Source: Vitreimonas flagellata
Lineage (GTDB): Bacteria > Pseudomonadota > Alphaproteobacteria > Caulobacterales > Aquidulcibacteraceae
Direction of reading: 5' to 3'
Assembly (NCBI RefSeq): GCF_004634425.1
Contig: NZ_SBJL01000004.1
Span: forward strand, 124,001-188,000
Length of the DNA stretch: 64,000 bases
Below the pieces are notes generated by a model. The model ran no database searches and was not told where the DNA came from. It saw only the letters and a program-made list of their open reading frames with translations. Shown here piece after piece: positions 8,692 to 17,733 of the stretch (position 1 is its first letter; every line of letters begins with the position of its first letter). The position numbers and the translations under genes were made by a program.

Positions 8692-9629
8692 CTGCAGCCA
8701 TCCAGTCGATAGGCAGCTTGCGCCGGCGTTCCGCTTTGGAGCGCGCTCTGGGCCGGGGCGTCGCCGCAGCACTTGAAGCCGATGATGTGGTCGAGGCGCT
8801 CGTCAATGAAGATGGCGTCGTCTGGATCGATCGCATCGGGCGCGGTTTGGAGCGCACCCCACACATTTTGTCCGCACATGATCGCGAGACGGCGATCCGC
8901 CTCATCGCGCATGAGGCCGGACTCTCCATTGGCGAGGACCGGCCCCAGCTCGCCGCGATCCTGCCCGAGACCGCGGCGCGCGTGCAGGCCATGCTCCCCC
9001 CGCTGACGCGCGCGCCGGTCCTCGCCATCCGCAAGCGGCCGCGCCTTATCTATCGGCTCGAAGATTATGTGCGCGACGGCATTGCGGCCCAATCTGCAGC
9101 CGACCGCCTTGCCAAGGCCGTTGCGGAGAAAAGCAATATCGTCGTCGCCGGCGGCACGGGTTCGGGCAAGACGACGTTGCTCAACGCGCTCCTGGCCGAG
9201 CCCGGCTTCAACCAATCGCGCGTTGTCATTCTCGAAGACACCGCCGAGCTCCAATGCGCCGGTTCGAACGTGGTCCAATTGCTGACCAAGGTCAGCGCGC
9301 CGGCGGTCGGTATGCGTGACCTGGTGCAGATGACGTTACGCCTTCGCCCCGACCGGATCGTCGTCGGCGAAGTGCGCGATGGCGCAGCGCTCGAAGTTTT
9401 GAAGGCGTGGAATACCGGACATCCCGGCGGTCTCTTGACGCTTCACGCCAATTCAGCAGCGGACGCGCTGACGCGGCTTGAGGATCTCTGCATGGAGGCG
9501 CGCGCGCAACCAGCCAAGCGACTGATCGAAGCGGCGATCGACATGGTCGTCTTCATCGCACGCACCGAACGCGGACGAGCCATCACTGACATCGTCGACT
9601 TGAAGCAATCCAAGAGGAGGGCGCGATGA
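8688..9629 (+). CDS. trbB: TrbB, VirB11-type secretion ATPase
   Basis: TrbB is the hexameric traffic ATPase of the mating channel, on the cytoplasmic side of the inner membrane. The 313-residue protein has Walker A GGTGSGKTT at 155-163, the Asp box RVVILEDTAELQC, Walker B RLRPDRIVVGEVRDGAALEV, and the His box GGLLTLHANSAADAL. Length and motif order match IncP-type TrbB. ATG overlaps the stop of the preceding RHH gene, and its own stop overlaps trbC by 4 bases, indicating a tightly coupled operon. Confidence 0.96.
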   Translation: MTAAIQSIGSLRRRSALERALGRGVAAALEADDVVEALVNEDGVVWIDRIGRGLERTPHILSAHDRETAIRLIAHEAGLSIGEDRPQLAAILPETAARVQAMLPPLTRAPVLAIRKRPRLIYRLEDYVRDGIAAQSAADRLAKAVAEKSNIVVAGGTGSGKTTLLNALLAEPGFNQSRVVILEDTAELQCAGSNVVQLLTKVSAPAVGMRDLVQMTLRLRPDRIVVGEVRDGAALEVLKAWNTGHPGGLLTLHANSAADALTRLEDLCMEARAQPAKRLIEAAIDMVVFIARTERGRAITDIVDLKQSKRRAR

Positions 9630-9934
9630 GAAAGCACGCATGGATGTTCGCCGCCGCCGTGGTCACGATGAGCATCGCCGCGCCGGCGTACGCCGCCGGG
9701 TCCGGCATGCCCTGGGAAGGTCCGCTTGAGCAGGTGGTGGATTCGATCACCGGCCCGGTGGCGCGCGCCGCCGGCGTCATCGCCATCGTCATTGCAGGCG
9801 TCACCATCGCTTTCTCCGAAGGCGGCGGCGGGGTGCGCAAGCTCGCTTGGGCGGGTCTTGGCATCGCCATCATGTTCGCCGCCGTGAGCTGGGGACTCAC
9901 CTTCTTCGGCTTCGCCGGCGGCGCGTTGATCTGA
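9626..9934 (+). CDS. trbC: TrbC, conjugative pilin precursor
   Basis: This 102-residue protein is the VirB2-like pilin. A cleavable signal (MRKHAWMFAAAVVTMSIAAPAYA) is followed by GSGMPWEGPLEQVVDSITGP and two hydrophobic helices (AAGVIAIVIAGVTIAF; LGIAIMFAAVSWGLTFFGF). In the IncP system the pilin is matured by the TraF peptidase and cyclised; no TraF-like gene is present here. Position directly after trbB and the two-helix layout make the assignment firm. Confidence 0.92.
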   Translation: MRKHAWMFAAAVVTMSIAAPAYAAGSGMPWEGPLEQVVDSITGPVARAAGVIAIVIAGVTIAFSEGGGGVRKLAWAGLGIAIMFAAVSWGLTFFGFAGGALI

Positions 9935-9946
9935 GGAGCGCCGGTT

Positions 9947-10210
9947 ATGGATGAGCTTCCGGAAAACTATGTCATGCCGCTGCGGACGTCGCTCACACGT
10001 CCTATTCTGATGGCGGGCGTGCCGCGCGGCTTCGCTATTCTCAATGGCACGCTCTGCGCGGCGATCGCTTTTGGTTTGCAGCAGCCTTTGATCGGCGCGC
10101 CACTCTGGATGGTGCTGCAGGCGAGCGCGGCGTGGGCGGCCGCGCGCGATCCCTGGTTTCTTGAAACCTGGCCGCGCCATCTCGCCAAGCCGATCTATTT
10201 TTCGAGCTGA
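9947..10210 (+). CDS. trbD: TrbD, VirB3-like membrane protein
   Basis: The 87-residue protein has two hydrophobic segments (FAILNGTLCAAIAFGLQQPL and PLWMVLQASAAWAAAR) and the family start MPLRTSLTRPILMAGVPR. TrbD/VirB3 proteins sit in the inner membrane and support the large ATPase that follows. GGAG lies ten bases before the start. It occupies the expected place between trbC and trbE. Confidence 0.9.
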   Translation: MDELPENYVMPLRTSLTRPILMAGVPRGFAILNGTLCAAIAFGLQQPLIGAPLWMVLQASAAWAAARDPWFLETWPRHLAKPIYFSS

Positions 10211-10222
10211 TGGAGGCGCGTT

Positions 10223-12682
10223 ATGCTTGACCTCCGTCCCTATAAGAACAGGGCCGCGCGTCTCAGCGATTATCTGCCTTGGGCGGGCCTTGTCGCGCCC
10301 GGCATCGTCTTGAACAAGGACGGCGCCTTTCAGCGCACGCTTCAGTTCCGCGGCCCCGACCTCGATTCCTCGACGCCGTCGGAATTGATGGGAGTGAGTG
10401 CGCGCCTCAACAATGCGTTGCGGCGTTTCGGCTCGGGCTGGTGTCTCCATGTCGAAGCGCGCCGCTCGCCGGCCCCCGGTTATCCCGAAGCGCAATGGCC
10501 CGATGCGCTCTCGTGGCTGATCGATGAAGAGCGACGCGCCGTGTTTGAATGCGCGGGCGCGCGGTTTGAGAGCCGCTATTTCTTCACGCTCACCTGGCTG
10601 CCGCCGGCGGAGCGCCAGGGCCAACTTGAGAGCGTGCTTTTCGAAGGCGGCGAGGCGCCGGCGCAGGGCGTCGATTATCGGCGCATGCTTGCGCTTTTCG
10701 AAGCCGAGACCGACGCGCTGCTCAATCTACTGGAGACTGTGGCGCCTGAGGCGCGCTGGCTTACCGATGAAGAGACGCTCACCTATCTGCACGATTGCGT
10801 CTCCGACACGCCGCATCGGGTCGCTGTCCCGAACACGCCCTTCCATATCGACAGCCTGATCAGCGACACGGAATTGATCGGCGGCTTGAAGCCTAAGCTC
10901 GGCCGCAGCCATCTCGCGATCGTATCGGTGCGCGCCTATGTCAGCGAGACCGAGCCTGGGCTTCTGGACGCGCTCAACCGCCTGCCGATGAGCTATCGCT
11001 GGGTGACGCGGTTCTTGCCGCTCGATCGCGAAGAGGCCCGCCGCGAAATCGAAAAGATTCGCAAACGCTGGTTCTCCAAGCGCAAGGGCATCATGACGTT
11101 ATTGCGCGAGGCTTTGTTCAGGGAGGAATCGGCGCTCTTCGACAACGACGCGTCCAATCAAGCTGATGACGCCGATGCGGCCCTGCAGGAGCTTGGCGCA
11201 GACGCGGTCGCGGCGGGCTTTACCACGCTCACCGTCACGCTTGCCGAGGAGAGCGAGGAGGCGCTGAAGGAAAGTATCGAACGCGTCGTCCAAGTGACCG
11301 ACGGCATGGGCTTTGTTACCGAGGTCGAAGGGGTCAACGCCGTGGAAGCCTGGCTCGGCAGCTTGCCTGGGCAAGCCTACGCCGATGCACGCCGCCCGAT
11401 CATCCTGACGCCAAGTCTTGCGCACCTTTTGCCGCTCTCGGCGGTATGGGCAGGCCCCGAACGCAACGGCCATCTCAACGCGCCGCCGCTCATGCTCACT
11501 GCTACCGATGGCGCAACGCCGTTTCGGCTCTCAACCCACGTCGGCGATGTTGGGCACACGCTTGTTGTCGGGCCGACCGGCGCCGGCAAGTCGGTGCTGC
11601 TCGCCACACTGGCCGCGCAATGGCTGCGCTACGAAAACGCGCAGGTCTTCATTTTCGATAAGGAGCGCTCGGTCCGGGCGACGGTGCTTGGACTAGGCGG
11701 CGACTTCTTCGATCTGGGCGAGGAAGGCGCCCTCGGCTTGAAGCCGCTCGAAGGCGCCGATGATCCGGGCGAACGCGCCTGGGCGCTCGACTGGATCGCG
11801 GGAATTCTCGCCAGCGCCCGCATCACGCTCACGCCCGAACTCAAGCGCGAACTCTGGCGCGTGCTTGAACTCCTGGGCCAACGCGCGCCGGAAGACCGCA
11901 CACTCACACTCTACGCGGCGCTGCTGCAGGACGCATCGGCGCGTGCAGCACTTTTGCCCTTCACGTATGCAGGCCCATTTGGGCGCATCCTCGACCATGA
12001 ATGCACGACGCTGGCGCAAGCCCGCGTGCAGGCATTCGAAATGAACGCATTGATGCGCCGGGGCGAGGCCGCCGGAATTGTCCTGGCCGCGCTCTTTCAC
12101 GTGCTTGAAGCCCGCTTCGACGGACGCCCGACCTTGCTCATTCTGGACGAGGCCTGGCTCTTCCTTCGCGACGCCTTCTTCGCCGCTCAAATTCAGGAAT
12201 GGCTGAAGACGCTCAGGAAACGCAATGTCGCCGTCGTCTTCGCGAGCCAGGAATTGGCGGACGTCGAAGCAAGCCCGATTGCTTCCACCATCATCGAGGC
12301 GTGCCTCACGCGAATCTATCTGCCGAACGATCGCGCCCGCGAACCGCGCTCGCGCGCCTTCTATGAAGCGCTTGGTCTCAACAGCCGCCAGATCGCGCTG
12401 GTCGCCAACGCAACACCGAAGCGCGATTATTATGTCGTGAGCCGGGACGGCGCGCGTCTGTTTGAATTGGGCCTAGGTCCCGCGGCGCTCGCCTTCGTCT
12501 CGGCTTCGAAGCCCGAAGACCATGCCAAAATCGATGAAGTGTTGGCGCGTGCGCCGGGCCGCGCCTTTCTCGCCGCCTGGCTGGAAGCGCGCGGGCAGGG
12601 CGCGGCTGCCGACGCGGCGCGCCGGTTTGTGGCAGCCGCCGATGCGCTCGCAACACGCACCGATGCGGTCGCGGCGGAATAG
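10223..12682 (+). CDS. trbE: TrbE, VirB4-type secretion ATPase
   Basis: TrbE is the largest ATPase of the mating channel. The 819-residue protein has the CagE/TrbE/VirB N-terminal domain (SDYLPWAGLVAPGIVLNKDG) and a C-terminal AAA+ core with Walker A GPTGAGKS near residue 449 and Walker B LLILDEAWLFL near 638. The segment KTLRKRNVAVVFASQEL is typical of the family. Length matches homologues (about 815-850). GGAGG precedes the ATG. It lies 12 bases after trbD and 12 bases before trbJ. Confidence 0.95.
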   Translation: MLDLRPYKNRAARLSDYLPWAGLVAPGIVLNKDGAFQRTLQFRGPDLDSSTPSELMGVSARLNNALRRFGSGWCLHVEARRSPAPGYPEAQWPDALSWLIDEERRAVFECAGARFESRYFFTLTWLPPAERQGQLESVLFEGGEAPAQGVDYRRMLALFEAETDALLNLLETVAPEARWLTDEETLTYLHDCVSDTPHRVAVPNTPFHIDSLISDTELIGGLKPKLGRSHLAIVSVRAYVSETEPGLLDALNRLPMSYRWVTRFLPLDREEARREIEKIRKRWFSKRKGIMTLLREALFREESALFDNDASNQADDADAALQELGADAVAAGFTTLTVTLAEESEEALKESIERVVQVTDGMGFVTEVEGVNAVEAWLGSLPGQAYADARRPIILTPSLAHLLPLSAVWAGPERNGHLNAPPLMLTATDGATPFRLSTHVGDVGHTLVVGPTGAGKSVLLATLAAQWLRYENAQVFIFDKERSVRATVLGLGGDFFDLGEEGALGLKPLEGADDPGERAWALDWIAGILASARITLTPELKRELWRVLELLGQRAPEDRTLTLYAALLQDASARAALLPFTYAGPFGRILDHECTTLAQARVQAFEMNALMRRGEAAGIVLAALFHVLEARFDGRPTLLILDEAWLFLRDAFFAAQIQEWLKTLRKRNVAVVFASQELADVEASPIASTIIEACLTRIYLPNDRAREPRSRAFYEALGLNSRQIALVANATPKRDYYVVSRDGARLFELGLGPAALAFVSASKPEDHAKIDEVLARAPGRAFLAAWLEARGQGAAADAARRFVAAADALATRTDAVAAE

Positions 12683-12694
12683 GAGGACGACGTC

Positions 12695-13414
12695 ATGGCC
12701 TTGCCGAAATTCAAGATGGTCGGCGCTCTCGCTCTCGCACTCATGCTGGCGAGCGCGCCAGCGCGTCCGGCGCATGCCCAATGGTTAGTCATCGATCCCG
12801 CCAATCTTGCGCAGAGCATTACCCAGGTCTCGCACATGGTCGAGCAGCTCAGAAACCAAGTGTCTCAAATCGAGCAGGCGGCCGCGATGCTGCGCCAAAA
12901 CCCGCTTCAACTCTCGCCGGAGCTCACCCGCTCCATTGGTGAAGCGCGCGCCTTATTCACGCGCGTCGAGGGCCTCGCCTTCGAGGCGGAAGCTCTCGGG
13001 GAGGATTTGCGCACGCTCTATCCCGAAACCTGGGAAGAGTACGATCTTGCTGATGTGCTGGGCCGATCGGATCGCTGGCTTGATGAAAGCCGCGCCAGCA
13101 TTCGCCGCGCCATGGAAGCCGAAGCGCGCGCCACCGCATCGATTGAAAGTGCGCAAGGCCAGATCGACCGCGCCATGCGCTCGTCATCGGACGCTGAAGG
13201 ACAAACCGGCGCCATCCAGGCCGGCAATCAATTGCTGGGCGTACAGGCCAGTCAGCTCACGGAAATCCATGCGCTGCTCGTCGCTCAAGGCCGGGCGCTG
13301 CAAACCGAACGCATGGAGCGGCTCGCACGCGAACAACGCGCGGAAGAAATCCGCCGGCGCGCATTTCCGGCTGAACGGCGCACGGCGCCCGATCCCGCGC
13401 GCAGCGCTTTCTGA
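12695..13414 (+). CDS. trbJ: TrbJ, VirB5-like periplasmic mating-channel protein
   Basis: The 239-residue protein has a signal peptide (ALALALMLASAPARPAHAQW) and then long helices with coiled-coil character (SHMVEQLRNQVSQIEQAAAM). TrbJ/VirB5 proteins are minor pilus or tip components in the periplasm. The C-terminus is very rich in Arg and Glu. In IncP plasmids trbJ is followed by the entry-exclusion gene trbK; here trbL follows after 12 bases with no room for trbK, as in several Tn4371-like elements. Confidence 0.92.
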   Translation: MALPKFKMVGALALALMLASAPARPAHAQWLVIDPANLAQSITQVSHMVEQLRNQVSQIEQAAAMLRQNPLQLSPELTRSIGEARALFTRVEGLAFEAEALGEDLRTLYPETWEEYDLADVLGRSDRWLDESRASIRRAMEAEARATASIESAQGQIDRAMRSSSDAEGQTGAIQAGNQLLGVQASQLTEIHALLVAQGRALQTERMERLAREQRAEEIRRRAFPAERRTAPDPARSAF

Positions 13415-13426
13415 GGACCAGCCGCG

Positions 13427-14479
13427 ATGGAGCCGCAAACCCTCAATGGCTTCCTCGATCGCTTCCTCGCGGTCGCGGATTCGGGCTTCGGCCTGATCGC
13501 TGGCGACATCGCCTTCGTGTTGAACGCGCTCATCATCATCTCGATTACGCTGGCTGGCGCGCAATGGGCGTTGGCGCAGGAAGCGCCGATGGCAGCCTTC
13601 TTCCGGAAGGTTCTGTTCGTCGGGCTCTTTGCGTTTCTCATCAACAATTGGGACGCGCTCTCGACCGCGATAAATCAATCGGGCGCGATGCTGGGCCTCA
13701 AAGCCGGCGGCGACGGCATCTCCATGGCCGATCTGCACAATCCAGGACGTGTCGCCGAGATCGGCGTCGAAATGTTCGGCCGCACCTCTGCATTGGGCGA
13801 GGGCATGAACATCATCACCGATTTCGGTCCGCTCATCGCGATTTATGTCGCCGCCTTCACTGCGATGCTCGGCTTCTTTCTTCTCGCGCTGCAAGTGTTC
13901 GTGGCGCTTATTGCGTTCAAGCTCGGCGCGCTCGCGGCTTTCGTCGCGCTGCCATGGGGCGTTTTCAGCGGCACTTCCTGGGTCGCCGAGCGTCCGATCG
14001 GCTGGGTGGTCGGCTCGGCCGTGCGCCTCTTTGTGCTCGCCTTCGTCGCGTCGATCTCGGTGACCTTCGTCGACAGCTTGCCCGCAACACTCACCCTGGA
14101 TGAGGGCGGGGCGCTTAACGTGATGCTGTTCGGGCTGACCGTGATGTCGCTCGCCTGGTTCGCGCCCAATCTCGCAACGGAAGTCGTGCAGGGCCAGCCG
14201 CATCTCTCCGGCGCCGACGCGATGCGGGCAGGCCAAGGCGCCGCCGTGCGCGCCGTCGGCGCAACGGCGCTCGCCGGTTGGGGCGCCGTCAAGGGCGCCG
14301 GTGCCCTCGTGGCAGGTGGCCGCGCATTGGCAGGCGGCGCGCGCCGACCTGGCCGCAGCGGCGGGCGCGGTGGTGGAGGTGGCGGTGGCGGCGGCCGCGC
14401 CCAGCCGCAACCGCCGATCAATTATGCGGGCATGCGCGCACGGCCAAGCTCGCCGCCCGGAAGTGGAGGCAAACCATGA
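13427..14479 (+). CDS. trbL: TrbL, VirB6-like polytopic membrane protein
   Basis: The 350-residue protein has about six membrane helices in its first 250 residues (for example FVLNALIIISITLAGAQWAL and LIAIYVAAFTAMLGFFLLAL), with conserved FRKVLFVGLFAFLINNW. It ends in a Gly/Arg-rich tail with a run of eight glycines. TrbL/VirB6 forms the inner-membrane part of the channel near the DNA path. The stop overlaps trbF by 4 bases (ATGA). Confidence 0.93.
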   Translation: MEPQTLNGFLDRFLAVADSGFGLIAGDIAFVLNALIIISITLAGAQWALAQEAPMAAFFRKVLFVGLFAFLINNWDALSTAINQSGAMLGLKAGGDGISMADLHNPGRVAEIGVEMFGRTSALGEGMNIITDFGPLIAIYVAAFTAMLGFFLLALQVFVALIAFKLGALAAFVALPWGVFSGTSWVAERPIGWVVGSAVRLFVLAFVASISVTFVDSLPATLTLDEGGALNVMLFGLTVMSLAWFAPNLATEVVQGQPHLSGADAMRAGQGAAVRAVGATALAGWGAVKGAGALVAGGRALAGGARRPGRSGGRGGGGGGGGGRAQPQPPINYAGMRARPSSPPGSGGKP

Positions 14480-15159
14480 GCTTTCCATTCAGAGCGCCGG
14501 TGAAGAATTTTGCCCCAGAGCCTGCGGACACGCCGTATCGCCGCGCGCAGGCGGAATGGGATGCGCGCATGGGCAGCGCGGTTCTGTCGGCGCGGAGCTG
14601 GCGGCGCATTGCGTTTGCTGCTTTGGGCGCCACAGCGCTCGCAATGATTGGCGCTACCGCGATCGCGCTGCAGCAGCGCACCTATGTGCATGTCGTTGAG
14701 GTCGATCCGCAGGGACAGGTCTTGAGCGTGCGCGCGGCCGAGCGCCATTGGACGCCAAACGAAGCGCAGACCGCGTATCATATCGGACGATTCGTGCGCC
14801 TCGTGCGCTCGCTGCCAACTGATGGCGTGGTGCTGCGCGAGAATTGGCTTGAAGCGTACAGGTTCCTGACGCCGCAGGCCGCGGCGCAACTGACCGAGAT
14901 CGCGCGCCAGGACGATCCGTTCCTCTCGCTCGGACGTGTCGGACGCACGGTCCACATTCGCTCCATCATCGCGCGCTCGGACAATTCCTACGAAGTGAGC
15001 TGGATTGAGCGCAGCACCAACGGCTCGGGCTCGAATGCCGGGGAGGCTTATAGCGGCGTTTTCACCGTGACGACACGGCCGCCGCGCAATGCCGATGACA
15101 TTGCGGTCAATCCGCTGGGTCTCTTGATCTCCGATTTCTCATGGAGCCGGGTGCGATGA
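14476..15159 (+). CDS. trbF: TrbF, VirB8-like inner-membrane protein
   Basis: The 227-residue protein has a short cytoplasmic N-terminus with PADTPYRRAQAEWDARMGS, one membrane helix (IAFAALGATALAMIGATAIA) and a periplasmic NTF2-like domain ending in NPLGLLISDFSW, the conserved end of TrbF. The ATG at 14476 overlaps the trbL stop and has GGAGG seven bases before it. VirB8-type proteins nucleate channel assembly. Confidence 0.94.
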   Translation: MSFPFRAPVKNFAPEPADTPYRRAQAEWDARMGSAVLSARSWRRIAFAALGATALAMIGATAIALQQRTYVHVVEVDPQGQVLSVRAAERHWTPNEAQTAYHIGRFVRLVRSLPTDGVVLRENWLEAYRFLTPQAAAQLTEIARQDDPFLSLGRVGRTVHIRSIIARSDNSYEVSWIERSTNGSGSNAGEAYSGVFTVTTRPPRNADDIAVNPLGLLISDFSWSRVR

Positions 15160-16046
15160 GAACTCTTGTATCCGTGAGCATCTGCGGCGCTCTCCTGTTA
15201 TTCCATTCGGCAGCCTTCGCGCAGGAAGACGCGGCCGCGGACGAGAATGTGGCAAGTTGCCGTCCTCTGACATTGGCGCCGCAATCCGCGCCTGAGCGCA
15301 GGGCGCGGGTGTCCGGACAAGCCTGGGTCGAGGCCAATAGCGGCGCACGGCAGCGGCCAGAGCGCGAGGGCTTTGAGGCCGCACGCTACGTTTACACCTA
15401 TGCGCCAGGCGCCATCTTCGAGCTCGTCGCCAACCCGAACTTCATTTCCACGATCCTGTTGGAGGAGGGGGAGACACTCAACACCATCGCGGCGGGCGAC
15501 ACATCGCGTTGGCAGGTGAGTGAAGCCATCGCCGAAGGTTCGCTTGGGTTGCGCACTCTCCTTCTCGTCAAGCCTGCAGCGGCCGGCTTACGCACCAATA
15601 TCGTGCTGGTCACGGATCGGCGCACCTATTTGGTCGAAGCCGTCTCGCAAGCGGGCGATGCTTATTCGGCCGAGATCGCCTGGTGCTATCCGGACGCTGA
15701 GCAATCAGCGCACACGCAAGGAGGCGCGCTCAATTTCGACTACCGCGTGCGCGTTCTGCGTGGTGTGCGCCCGGCTTGGACGCCATTGCGTGTGTTCGAC
15801 GATGGACGCCGCACCTGGATCGAATTTGCTGAGGCGACCGAGGCAGGCGAACTGCCGCCGCTTTTCGTCATCACCAGCGAGGGCGCCGAACTCGTCAATT
15901 ATCGTATCAATGGGCGGCGCTATATCGTCGATCGCGTATTTGATCGCGCGGAACTGCGCTTGGGCGTGCGCGCCCCGCAAATCGTAGGCATCGAGCGAGT
16001 CGAATCGATCGCTTCGCATCGGCGTCCGCGGCGGGGCCGGCCATGA
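15156..16046 (+). CDS. trbG: TrbG, VirB9-like channel protein
   Basis: The 296-residue protein has a signal peptide (MRTLVSVSICGALLLFHSAA) and the VirB9 domain: VYTYAPGAIFELVANPNFIS, then LLVKPAAAGLRTNIVLVTDR and, near the end, VFDDGRRTWIEF followed by LPPLFVITSEGAELVNYRIN. These are near-diagnostic. It forms the outer-membrane core ring with TrbI. The ATG chosen overlaps the trbF stop (ATGA); an in-frame ATG 15 bases upstream is less likely. Confidence 0.95.
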   Translation: MRTLVSVSICGALLLFHSAAFAQEDAAADENVASCRPLTLAPQSAPERRARVSGQAWVEANSGARQRPEREGFEAARYVYTYAPGAIFELVANPNFISTILLEEGETLNTIAAGDTSRWQVSEAIAEGSLGLRTLLLVKPAAAGLRTNIVLVTDRRTYLVEAVSQAGDAYSAEIAWCYPDAEQSAHTQGGALNFDYRVRVLRGVRPAWTPLRVFDDGRRTWIEFAEATEAGELPPLFVITSEGAELVNYRINGRRYIVDRVFDRAELRLGVRAPQIVGIERVESIASHRRPRRGRP

Positions 16047-17131
16047 GCGCGGCGGTTCAACCGGACGCGCCCGCGCCGCAACCCGATCTTTCGATCCGCG
16101 CGCGCCCGCCGTCGCCGAAGCGGCTCTCACGCAAAGTGCTGCTGGGCGGCGCGGTCACTCTGACTGCAATTGTTTCCGCGGCGTTACTGTTTGGGCTGAG
16201 TGCCCAGCCCAATAGATTTGGGCGCGAGGCTGATGCGCAGGCCACAGCGGGCGGTCCGCCAGAAACGATCCAAAGCGCGCCGGCCGATTATGCGAGCGCT
16301 GATTTGGGCGCCGGATTCTCCGAGGATGGAGGCGGTGAGGGCGCCTATTCGGATGATGTGCTGGCGCCGCCAACAGATGCAATGTGGTCAGGTGAGGAGG
16401 CGCAGCGAGCGCCTGCGCCGGCCGCTTCTGAACCCGAGCCCCAGGACATCGCGCGCGCAGCGCCTATTCTGTTCAACCCGTCAGCCGGAGGCGCGCGCGA
16501 AAGCGAAGAAGCCGATCGTTTGCCTTCGCGGCTTCTGCCGCCGCGCTCGCGTTATGAGATCATGGCAGGCTCCGTTATCGCCGCCGCGCTCTCAACGGAG
16601 CTGAACTCAGATGCGCCGGGGCGGGTCATCGCGCAGGTGACCGCGCCTGTCTTCGACACGGTCTCCGGCGCGCACCTTCTCATCCCGCAGGGCTCCAGGC
16701 TCATCGGCACGTACGACAATGCCGTCGCCTATGGCGATCGCCGGCTCGTTTTGGTCTGGAATCGGCTCATCCTGCCGAATGGCTGGAGCATCAATCTTCA
16801 AAACATGCAGGGCGCCGATCCCGGGGGCGCGGCGGGGCTTCGCGACAGAACGGATAATCACTTCGACCGTCTCGCCGGCGCCATTGCGCTCTCGGCTATC
16901 ATTAGCATCGTTGCCAACAATGCCGAGGATGAGGATGACGGCTCGTCGTTGTCGCAGAGCTTGGGCGACGCGGCGGCGCAGGAAGCGGCGCGCACGGGCG
17001 ACAGGCTTGTCGAGCGCGAACTCTCGGTGCGTCCAACCTTGCGTGTGCGCGCCGGCGCGCCCGTGCGCGTGCTGGTCATGCGCGACATCGGCCTTCGTCC
17101 TTATCGTGAGAACCGAGATGGTGGCGGGTGA
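16043..17131 (+). CDS. trbI: TrbI, VirB10-like channel protein
   Basis: The 362-residue protein has a cytoplasmic Pro-rich N-terminus, one membrane helix (LLGGAVTLTAIVSAALLFGL), a long disordered acidic linker and the C-terminal VirB10 barrel domain (YEIMAGSVIAAALSTELNSD, then SGAHLLIPQGSRLIGTYDN and VLVWNRLILPNGWSI). It spans from inner to outer membrane and completes the core complex. It ends the canonical trb series; the next gene starts 14 bases before its stop. Confidence 0.95.
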   Translation: MSAAVQPDAPAPQPDLSIRARPPSPKRLSRKVLLGGAVTLTAIVSAALLFGLSAQPNRFGREADAQATAGGPPETIQSAPADYASADLGAGFSEDGGGEGAYSDDVLAPPTDAMWSGEEAQRAPAPAASEPEPQDIARAAPILFNPSAGGARESEEADRLPSRLLPPRSRYEIMAGSVIAAALSTELNSDAPGRVIAQVTAPVFDTVSGAHLLIPQGSRLIGTYDNAVAYGDRRLVLVWNRLILPNGWSINLQNMQGADPGGAAGLRDRTDNHFDRLAGAIALSAIISIVANNAEDEDDGSSLSQSLGDAAAQEAARTGDRLVERELSVRPTLRVRAGAPVRVLVMRDIGLRPYRENRDGGG

Positions 17132-17651
17132 GCGCGACGCCATCGAGGGTGATTCCGCGCCGGGGCGCCGCGCGCGCGACCGCGCCAAGGAAAGTGCGCG
17201 GTCAAGGCAGCTCTCATTGTTTGATGCGGAGCTCACTGAAGAGCTTGCGCCGCCCGCCGAGATCAAGCTGCAGGCGCCGGTCAAACCTATCGCGGCAAGG
17301 CCCGCTTTGAATCGCGCCGGTGCGCGGGTGATCGATGAGCGGCCATCGCGCGTGCTTTGCGTGGGTGACATGCCTGCCTATTCGGACGAAGCGCATGAGA
17401 GTGTCGCCGCGGCGCTCGAAGCGCTGCCGCCATCCCAGCTCTGGTTCACGTACAAGGACATCCAAGGCCTGTTCGGCGTGTCGCGCGCGACGGTGGCGCG
17501 GCGTCTGCGCGAGGGTCTTGTCCCCGGCGTCCGAATGGCTGGCTCCAGCGTGATGGAGGACGCCGCGGTGCGCCGCTTCGATCGGGTTCAGCTGAAATGG
17601 TTGCTCCTGGCTCTGCGCCACCGCCCGCGCCAGCCGGCGGGGCGGCTCTAA
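17118..17651 (+). CDS. HTH-containing protein at the end of the trb operon
   Basis: I do not recognise a named family. The 177-residue protein is basic at its start and has a Leu/Phe segment (RSRQLSLFDAELTEELAPP). It carries a clear helix-turn-helix late in the sequence (FTYKDIQGLFGVSRATVARR, residues about 115-134), followed by EGLVPGVRM. It begins inside trbI in a different frame, so it is translated with the operon. In Tn4371 the gene at this place is a short DUF2274 protein, which this is not. It may regulate the transfer operon or the adjacent antitoxin-HipBA region; the start is supported only by the overlap. Confidence 0.7.
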   Translation: MVAGERDAIEGDSAPGRRARDRAKESARSRQLSLFDAELTEELAPPAEIKLQAPVKPIAARPALNRAGARVIDERPSRVLCVGDMPAYSDEAHESVAAALEALPPSQLWFTYKDIQGLFGVSRATVARRLREGLVPGVRMAGSSVMEDAAVRRFDRVQLKWLLLALRHRPRQPAGRL

Positions 17652-17666
17652 GTGGGTGGAAACACG

Positions 17667-17710
17667 CTCTTGCAATGTCAGAAAAAATCAATTTATTTCT
17701 GACACAAGAG
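17667..17710. promoter_or_regulatory. Long interrupted inverted repeat, likely operator of the AbiEi-like gene
   Basis: The left arm reads CTCTTG-CAA-TGTCAGAAA (17667-17684) and the right arm TTTCTGACA-CAAGAG (17696-17710). They are exact complements apart from a three-base bulge (CAA). The AT-rich centre and the position 24 bases before the next start suit an operator overlapping the promoter. AbiEi antitoxins are known to repress their own promoters through inverted repeats. Confidence 0.55.
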
Positions 17711-17733
17711 GGTGCCTGTAAGACAGATAAATA

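Noticed and set aside
13184-14488. A 434-codon minus-strand frame opposite trbJ-trbL
   Set aside because: Antisense shadow; the plus-strand genes have recognised domains and overlapping starts.
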